From Chamaecrista fasciculata (Eukaryota > Streptophyta > Magnoliopsida > Fabales > Fabaceae), in NCBI GenBank assembly GCA_003254925.1, contig QANZ01016777.1, positions 133,209 through 197,208 on the forward strand: a DNA stretch of 64,000 nt, read 5' to 3'. Shown piece after piece: positions 56,622 through 64,000 of the stretch. Position 1 is the stretch's first letter. Every line of letters begins with the position of its first letter. The notes beneath the pieces were generated by a model that did no database searches, had not been told where the DNA came from, and saw only the letters and a list, made by a program, of their open reading frames with translations. The position numbers and the translations under genes were made by a program.

Positions 56622-57764
56622 ATAGATTATCTTTCTGTCTCAACAGATATTTGCTCTGGAATTCTAATACTTGTACAATACTATTGCCTTTCTATGTTGT
56701 CTTTCATGTAACTCTGATATGTTACAATTAATGAAATCTTTCTTTGAGGTCTAGTACTGGTAAAATTATTTAACCCTACCATTTGCTACTTGTCATCAAT
56801 CTTTTCCTTGAATATGAAAAAGAAATATGATAGCTAGAATCCATATCCAAATATACAAGGATGGATTATGCTGGAAAGACACAAAGGTCATAATTGATAA
56901 TGACAAATTGATTTCTCTTGGTCATTGAAATAGGTGTTCCTTTTGAAAAAGATGATATTTCTGATCTTGGTTAAGAAATCATCTTTTGGGGATGAAATAT
57001 CTTCTGTCTCTATTGATTCATTGCTTAACTGTGATAACTAACTTTTTGAGATGCCATGTTCAATCATTCACGTGAAATTTCTTGCCAGTTTAAATGATGA
57101 GTGGTGTTCTTTTTTCAGAGTTATTGAGAATAGATGGACGCAAGTTTTATTTTCGTTTTTCTGTTGGGGAAACCAAATACTTCTATTTTGCATGTGATAG
57201 ATTTCTGGTTGTTTGGTGATGTAGTCACTTACTCGTCAATGGCGGACCTGCCTACTGACGTGGTCAACTTCTACCTTCGATCATTATGTAAGATAAAGAA
57301 AATGAGTGCTTATTTATCTTTAGCAAATCTTTTGTTTTGCAAAATATTAATTGACTAGCATAATTGGTTGATTGCAATTTGCAAGTGTATAATTCTTAGA
57401 ATTTCTAGATATAAGTAATCACCGTCTGAAGAATTACCATTTTGAGGATAGATACCAGAAGAATCCCAAGACTCATGTATAGTAAAAGGTACTAGATGAT
57501 GAAGAAGTATAATTCAGAATGCATAATCAGAAACTACTTTGAGAACCTTGTAACAGAAAACTTAGTCTTATTCATCAGAAAAGGAAGAGCGTAAAGACTT
57601 GTAATACACAGAGCCCCTCATAAGCAGTGGAGTCGTGCGTATATGGCACAATTATGACTAGAATATACCAACTACAGCAACTTCATAATAGAACAGACTT
57701 GACTAAGTATAGCTAGTTCAATGCATGATAAATTCTTAAGTTATAAGCATAAAACTGAATAATC
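56622..57764. other. intergenic / possible 3' UTR introns
   Basis: No supported coding sequence. An acceptor-like 'ttcttttttcag' lies at about 57107-57119, and a short open piece (SSMADLPTDVVNFYLRSL) near 57232-57290 could be a further exon. Evidence is too thin to call one. Confidence 0.4.
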
Positions 57765-58160
57765 TCATGGATGAGTTGCTACTGGAACTCGACCACCACC
57801 ACCACTTCCTGGATTAGGGACCTCAAAACCAGGGTTTGGAACAAATGTATCATCACCACCTGGAACATAACTGCGACCACCCGGTGCGGACCCTGCACCA
57901 CTGCCTCCACCAAATCCCCCGCCGTTGTTCCCGCCAGTGTAAGGATTATTAGGCGTAAACCCGAATTTTGGTGGAAATTTTACGTGTCCAAAGCCTGGAA
58001 TATGGCCATCAAGGTGAAACAACCACTCAGGCTCTTTCTTGTCCTGGGTTTTGGGGTTCTGGGGAGTGTTGCATCTAGCAAGAGCTTGCAATGTTGTGGC
58101 AAGCAGGATGCTGGAGATGAGAAAGAGTGTAAGGAAAGAGGGAATGGTTTTGTAAGCCAT
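57765..58160 (-). CDS. secreted glycine-rich cell-wall protein
   Basis: An intronless 131-aa frame on the minus strand. Residues 1-28 form a clear signal peptide (MAYKTIPSFLTLFLISSILL, then an Ala-rich cleavage region before RCNTPQ). The mature part has a Lys-rich stretch, a conserved middle (WLFHLDGHIPGFGHVKFPPK), a Gly-rich run (GGNNGGGFGGGSGAGSAPGG) and a Pro/Gly tail (VPGGDDTFVPNPGFEVPNPG). This is the layout of the plant 'putative cell wall protein' family, structural apoplastic proteins of unknown detailed role. As I recall, Arabidopsis At2g20870 of this family lies next to LIP1 (At2g20860). A TATA box lies about 70 bp upstream. Confidence 0.88.
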   Translation of the reverse strand: MAYKTIPSFLTLFLISSILLATTLQALARCNTPQNPKTQDKKEPEWLFHLDGHIPGFGHVKFPPKFGFTPNNPYTGGNNGGGFGGGSGAGSAPGGRSYVPGGDDTFVPNPGFEVPNPGSGGGGRVPVATHP

Positions 58161-58230
58161 TGTTTAGAAAAAGGTGTTGATGAGGTGAAGATGATGTGTT
58201 TTGTGTTGAAGCCTGGAGGTAATGACTCCA

Positions 58231-58237
58231 TTTTATA
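58231..58237 (-). promoter_or_regulatory. TATA box of the cell-wall-protein gene
   Basis: Minus strand reads CTATAAAATGG, a canonical TATA box, 71-77 bp upstream of the ATG at 58160. Confidence 0.65.
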
Positions 58238-58241
58238 GTAA

Positions 58242-59404
58242 AAGGTTGTTGTATTGTGTGAGTTGGGTGAAATGTGACGGTGAGTTAATATGTTGTCCTG
58301 TGAAAATTCCGTAGGGAGGGCAATGAGCCAATGACACAAATGCTGGGGCCTCTTGATAGTTAAAAACTTAAGAATGATAGTAGCATCACTTTTATTTCCT
58401 GCTAGTTTTGGAAATATTCTGACCCCAAAAAAAATAGTTTTGGAAATTTTCACCAATGTTATAGCGGCCAGTAATGGAAGAAGACACTACTCCATCGGCT
58501 GATTTATGAGCCGACACATCAAGTAAATTTAGATTTTTTTCGTTCATGTTATCGTCTCTAGTCTCTGCTTTCACTTGCTACTTATTAGTTATTACTTCAG
58601 TCTTTCTATTTGTGATTGAAACTATATTTTCAGAGGCTCATTCGTCAACTTTTGGCACTAAGTTAAAGAGAAGCATCCGTTCACTTTCAAGGTGTTCCTA
58701 GTATTGATATTTAATTAAATTTGTTTCCCTGTATTATCTCTGATTAGTTCGTTTCTCCGTAACTTCTCTTTTAGGCAGCGTCAGCGTCTCAATTATTTTT
58801 GCTAGAGCAACTTTTCCAAAATAAACTTCTTACATGTCCAGGCCAAAAAAAAAAAAAATTCTTACATGTTGGCTTTTTTGTCATTATTGAAAAATGTGAA
58901 CGAAATTAAATTGCAACAAATTTATTACTTTAAAATACACAGTGGAAAACTGGAAATTAAACCATCCAGACCAAACTTGTAGGTTTCACAAAGTATCGCA
59001 ATTTTAACAAAGCCAAAAAGAAGAATCCCATTCTCTATTCTCTCCATTTCTTGGGAGTTAATCCTCAAAATACCCATTTGTGCTCAATATATACTATTCT
59101 CTACATGCACGTTAATAATTAATACAGAAAGGCTGCATGAAAACAAGGCCACAGAAAATTAAGATAAAAGTTTGATAGTATTTACTGAGATTCTTCAATG
59201 AAAATATAACAGATCAACCCTTGAAAGTTATCAACATGTAGTATATTAATTGAAGATCCTATCTCATATTAAAATTGAAGAACCTCGTTACAATCACAAC
59301 TAATTCTTCTTTGACAAAAGAAATTCTTCTTTCAATTCACTGCTATAGCTCAAGTGTTCCAATAGCCATCCTCATTTCATTTCCTTTCTGCATAAACCCA
59401 AGAT
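58242..59404. other. intergenic DNA between two minus-strand genes
   Basis: Upstream region of the cell-wall-protein gene and, towards 59404, the 3' UTR of the PP2C gene. No other feature recognised. Confidence 0.5.
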
Positions 59405-61794
59405 TCAAGAGTTTGGCCTTTCCTCAGAAAATCTAGGAAGCTGGACCAGCGAGTTTACGCGAGTGACACCTTCCAAACCTAACCAATTTTGATCTTCAAC
59501 TGCTGAACTCGTTGCATCTTCTACATCATCTGCCACTCTTCCATAAGTCTCATTTTCTTCTGAAGATCTCACAGTGAAGTTCCGTTGCAGAGATGGCTCG
59601 GATTTCTGACCATCGTCTGATTCAACTAGATTGCCCGAATGGTTGCTCTGAATGGTAGCTGAAGAAAACCCTTGTTCATAGTCAGATTCTGCGTCCATTT
59701 TCCCATCCAAAAACAGGCACACTACAGCACAGTCATCCATCTTTGATGTTGGATATTTAAGCTTCCACTCTCTAGCAGCAGAATCCACCAGAATCCTCGC
59801 AGCTGAAGACCGAGTTGGAGCCAAAGATACTATCTCGACCACCTCTTCGTTGCTTAACACATCCCAGACCTTTGAACAAAACACCAACACAATCATTGAA
59901 GAACAAGGCAGAAGATGGGGGCTTTCTGAGTTACAAGTCCTTTCATGAACATATCAAACTTCTTGATTGTAAATAGCATCAACAAAGTAGCACGCAAGCT
60001 AAATACAACTATACAACCATTTTGTTTTGAATTAGTATTTTGGACCCTTAGGTTTTTGCTTGCTTCATGCCTATATATCCTACATTTACCAAATTAACAA
60101 ATGTGTCTGTCGGAGCTAACAAGATACCTTTCCTAATAGGATAAATAAGATAAAAATAAGGCATTAAAAAACCAAACTTGGCAAGAAATAAACTAAATCG
60201 TGTAACTTGAAGCAATAAAGAAACAGAAATACTACTTCACCTTTCTTTGATGAGTCTTCATATAATATGCCAAACAAATAGATTTATTTTCCCTAACTAT
60301 CAATGTTGAATTTATGCAGAGTAATTTTAACCTACATAACAAATATTGTTTTGCCTATCTCCTAAACCTAGAGATGACAGGACTATGCTGTATGAGAAAA
60401 ATTGCAAATTACCAAGTTCATATACCAACATAATTTTGCTAATTGAACAACATACTGACTGATCCCACTGACAAAACGAAATTTAACCTTATTAAGCGAT
60501 AAACCTGTAGAATGAGAGTGAAAGTTCTTACCCCATCAGAGGCAAGAACAATGAACTGATCTCTTTCTGTAAGCAGCCGATGGGAAAATTCAGGTATGGA
60601 AATCACACCATACTCCTTCAAGCAGAAATCTCCAAATGCTCGGGCCATTGCTAACCCGGGTGCATCATCAAAAGGCAACCATACTCTAGGCACTTCAGGC
60701 TCATCTTGCAGGGCAAATACTCTGCCCTTGCACCGTTTAATTCTTTCAGCTTCCCCTATGGTAATTCACATTAAAATAGGAACATATTAGCCTAAAGAGC
60801 AAAGCATAAATTGCAGACTGAAACTTGAAACAAGGAATGAATGAAGAAGGCATATGACACACTTGGCAAATCAGGCTTCAAGTCAACAGTCAACTGAATG
60901 GCCACCATGGAATCGTTGCTGTCCTTAGATCCCATAATTGCCCGTGAGTCCCCTATATAGCCCATGAATAGATTTGAACCCTGTAAAGAGTAACAAACAA
61001 ACAAAAAAGTAAATAACAGGCAGAAAAAGAAATCAGTAAGTATATTGTAGACACTAAGAGCTCAGACTCATATTTGCATTACCTGCTTCACTATGGTGAC
61101 GGCTGTGCTCCCACTACAGAAGCAGTCTAAATTTGGATGAGACCTTAGTTCTTTGTCCATAGCCTTGTATGACTTAAGGAAAGCTTCTCTCCATACAGAA
61201 TTGAGCGATTCCTCGGTCAAGCAATCCTTCTCACAGTCTCCATCATAGGCTTTTTTCCCCTTGAAACAAGCCTGACCTGACCCATTTCTCTTCGATTCAC
61301 AAGAGTGTAAAAATGAAAGTAGTTTTACTGGCAAGGTATCCCTCACATTGCGCGCAACAATGTGACCATGTGGACCATGTCCATCAAAGACACCACAAAA
61401 GATCACATCTTCTGATATGAAGTCCTGCAGAAATACAGACCCAAACAAGGATATTATTCTATGGAAATTGAAAATTATCAACTCATTCTTCAATGATTAA
61501 GTTTAACCAAAGAATGACAAAATAATAACTTACTTCCCATACAACCATGGCATCCTGGTTGATACCCTTTCGGCCTTGCTGCGTAAATATGCAAGAAGTC
61601 CGGCTCTTTCCATTACTGAAAATCCGATTAGGCACCGAAGCTAAATGCTGCAGAGCAATGACATGATCAGAGAATGTTCTCCTTGTTCTCTTTTGCCCAA
61701 AGAATCCTATTTCCAAACACGATGGAGAGATGGTGTCGCCATTGCTCCGGCTACTACAAGTACTCCGACTGCTTGTTGAGACACAACACCCCAT
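59405..61794 (-). CDS. protein phosphatase 2C, clade-E type, N-myristoylation motif (5 exons)
   Basis: Mn/Mg-dependent Ser/Thr phosphatase. Minus-strand exons: 61534-61794, 61083-61424, 60863-60980, 60532-60755, 59405-59869; phases match and predict 469 aa. It opens MGCCVSTSSRSTCSSRS, a myristoylation/palmitoylation signal for the plasma membrane. The catalytic core shows GINQDAMVVWE, FCGVFDGHGPHGH (metal-binding Asp/Gly), CSGSTAVTIV, GYIGDSRAI, VWLPFDDAPGLAMARAFGDF, FIVLASDGVWDVLSN and the metal-binding DDCAVVCLFLD, so no key residue is missing. A polar Ser/Asp/Glu-rich tail of about 90 residues follows. From memory it resembles Arabidopsis PP2C52 (At4g03415) and At1g03590. PP2C52 is membrane-anchored and has been linked to the G-protein beta subunit. 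Neighbouring GH3.10 and Mpv17/PMP22 genes support that orthology. Confidence 0.94.
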
Positions 61795-63503
61795 TTGATC
61801 AGCTCCAGAAACAAGACATCCGATCCAATGTTGATATCAAGTTCCTTCAGTTTTTTCCTCTATAGATCTCACATAAAATTCTAAGATAGTCAAAAAGCAT
61901 GAGCCACTTTATTTATGCCTCGCTGTATAAAGCCGGGTCTCTCTTGCTTAGTTTAATTCATTATCTGCAACACGTTATGTGAATGGGTGATGGAACCGGC
62001 TGCTTAACTTATAATTTCGAATATTCTAGCCTGCACGTAGAATTAGAAATTAAGAGACTCAACAAATCAAGCTATGTGAATTTTAAAGTACAAATATGTG
62101 ATCAAGAAATAGAATATACGTTTTTTTAAAGAAAAAAAACAAAGTTCCTATTGTTTATCCTTCATTAGGATTCACATTGACAGCATCAAGATGGAGACTT
62201 GATATAATTTAATTCAGAAACTAATCTTTGAAAATTGAAGTAGACAGACGAAAAAGCACAACATCAGAGACTGCCATGTCTTGATCTTTTTCCAAACCTA
62301 ATTTTACAGTTTTTTTTTTAAGAAAATAAATCACCCAAACAACTAAGAAGGGGGAGGAAACAAAGTAAGAGGGATCATCTTGAAGAAAGAAAAACCAACT
62401 TTTTAGCCAAAAAATCAAAATTTGATATATAGAGTTGATAAAAACAGAACTAATAGACTTCAACCAACCTACCTGAATGAGATCTTAATGTGAAATGGAA
62501 ACTAGAAAAAAATTATTGATGACAAACTGAGATCGTCCTTGGCTTTCCGTCCTTTATCTCTGCAACAAAGTAGAGTATAAATTTGGTAAAGGCACTGTTT
62601 CAGAGGGAGAAAATAAAGAGGGTAAGACGAGGAAAATCAGCAAAAACTCTGGTTTTCCCACTACCCAACGACAACAGGAAAAGTGTAAAACGCAAAAGCA
62701 GAAAAGGACGAAGGAAAGGTATAATCTCGTCAACAAAGGATCACTGAGAGAATCAACAAAACGCACTAAGAGATCAAGTAAATATTACGTAATAACTAAT
62801 ATCACAAGGACAAGGACCACCAATGACTATGAAATTCGCGTGTGGTGAACGAGAAAATGAGGGTCAAAATCAGTAACCAACGCAATTGATAGAGATCAAT
62901 AAACTCTTTGGGAAAGAAATTGTGTAATGCCTTGCAAAATCCAGAGAAGAAGAAGAAGAACGGAAGTTTCAAGGAATTGAAAATACTGATACAATTCCAG
63001 ACATTCAATATACACATTACACACTAGAGGCAGAGCAGGTGTCAAAACGGAGGCCAAAAATAAATCAATTTTCTATTTCATCTTCTTCGGTCTTTTCGCC
63101 TAGAGAACAAAATCTAAACCCAAAAGACAAAAAACAAAAACCATGCAGATCCTTCATTGCCAATTGCGGAAAGAAAGCAAGGTCGAGTTTTGGCACCGAC
63201 CCACCAAAATTAAAGGCAGAGAAAGTGATAGCCAGTAAGAATTTGGAAGGGAGGAAGTTAAGATCAAGCAAGAAGAATGAAATCATGAAGGCGCAAAAGT
63301 TCAAAAATGGACAGATCACCTTGAGAATGTAGAAACGAAAGAGGGTGGAGATGGAGATCAGAGAGTACAACATCAAAAGCAGAGAGTGATGAGTAGGAAA
63401 ACAGAGGAAGAGAGAAGAAGAATGAATTAATAAGAGAAGGATGGTGGGTATGGTGGTGCATTAACTGCAAAAGCAGCGTTACACACTACACAGTACACAG
63501 CAC

Positions 63504-63557
<54 letters not shown>

Positions 63558-64000
63558 TAGGGTTTAGATTTTAGAACAAAAATCAGGCATAGCCGGCGGT
63601 TAGAAAACCAGACAATGTCATAAACTCATAATATATTTTTTTCTTTTGTGTGAAGCAATTTCAAGTTTCACATGTAACGTTGATGCAATTTGCACATACC
63701 CAATGCTTTCCGCGCAGCGCGTGAACTTCAACTTCACTACTTCAATCAACCATCATCACAAATCCGTCTTTACTATTAGTTAAGCTACGAGTATTATTAA
63801 CTAACTATCATAAATGAGTTCGATCTTTTATTAATAGATGTTTTCACGTGTCTTATCTCTCATTAATATTGTGACTCACATAGTTATTGAATTTGAGTCA
63901 AGATTTCTATCATTGTGAATTTGTGATTCATGCATACCACTGTTTTTTTTTAAAAAAAAAACTAAATTAAATTTGATCATTGAGTTTATGTTTATTAGAT
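61795..64000. other. 5' region of the PP2C gene and intergenic DNA
   Basis: Holds the PP2C 5' UTR, possibly with leader introns (several CT-rich/GT-AG candidates on the minus strand between 61795 and 63500), and the promoter. The 70-100 codon open frames here are low-complexity and unsupported. Confidence 0.45.
63507..63553 (+). repeat. (GA)n microsatellite
   Basis: About 22 uninterrupted GA units, reading as (CT)n on the strand of the PP2C gene. They lie about 1.7 kb upstream of its ATG, where a leader or core-promoter CT tract is common in plants. Confidence 0.9.

Noticed and set aside
57134..57358. 74-codon frame downstream of the small membrane protein
   Set aside because: Could include an exon (MADLPTDVVNFYL), but no matching partner exon or conserved family could be established.
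62802..63470. Overlapping minus-strand frames upstream of the PP2C gene
   Set aside because: Phe/Leu/Ser-rich translations of CT-rich leader DNA; more likely 5' UTR, introns or promoter.

Overview
This is plant nuclear DNA: AT-rich, with GT-AG introns, a pentatricopeptide-repeat gene, a GH3 hormone-conjugating enzyme, and LTR-retrotransposon, Mutator-like, Harbinger-like and Helitron-like elements. Protein similarities, judged by eye from memory, point to a eudicot, probably a rosid. I cannot name the species. The assembly is a draft: there is one 973-base N gap, one 17-base N run inside a poly-T, and five single Ns that look like contig joins.

Layout. 1-4.6 kb: intergenic, with LTR-like remnants and a small hAT-type MITE. 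4.6-7.8 kb: mitochondrial lipoyl synthase (LIP1-like, 4 exons, +). 8.9-11.2 kb: two fold-back Mutator-like elements. 11.9-12.8 kb: an intronless gene with an N-myristoylation-type start (+). 14.1-16.2 kb: a large fold-back element broken by the N gap. 19-21.8 kb: a short Mutator-like element and a Pack-MULE-like element carrying a broken LEA-2/NHL fragment. 21.9-24.6 kb: a GH3.10/DFL2-type acyl-amido synthetase (4 exons, -). 27.7-38.4 kb: a probable non-autonomous Helitron carrying gene debris (including a CHD1/CHR5-type chromodomain fragment) and invaded by two related LTR elements, each now a solo LTR. 39.6-44.6 kb: an apparently intact, very young Ty1/Copia element. 45.8-47.1 kb: a PPR gene (-) cut off at its 5' side by a contig join. 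47.7-49.6 kb: a Harbinger-like element. 50.7-53.9 kb: an Mpv17/PMP22-family membrane protein (7 exons, +). 54.7-55.4 kb: another fold-back Mutator-like element. 55.6-56.6 kb: a small predicted membrane protein (+). 57.8-58.2 kb: a secreted glycine-rich cell-wall protein (-). 59.4-61.8 kb: a clade-E-type PP2C phosphatase (5 exons, -).

The genes do not form one pathway. As I recall the Arabidopsis gene order, GH3.10, an Mpv17/PMP22 gene and PP2C52 are consecutive on chromosome 4, a PPR gene (At1g03560) and a PP2C (At1g03590) are close together in the duplicated chromosome-1 block, and LIP1 and a cell-wall-protein gene are neighbours on chromosome 2. Here the last pair flanks the first block, which suggests conserved ancestral order stretched by transposons.

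No unknown enzymatic system was found. The most interesting material is the mobile DNA: nested, fold-back and gene-capturing elements with target-site duplications readable in the raw sequence.
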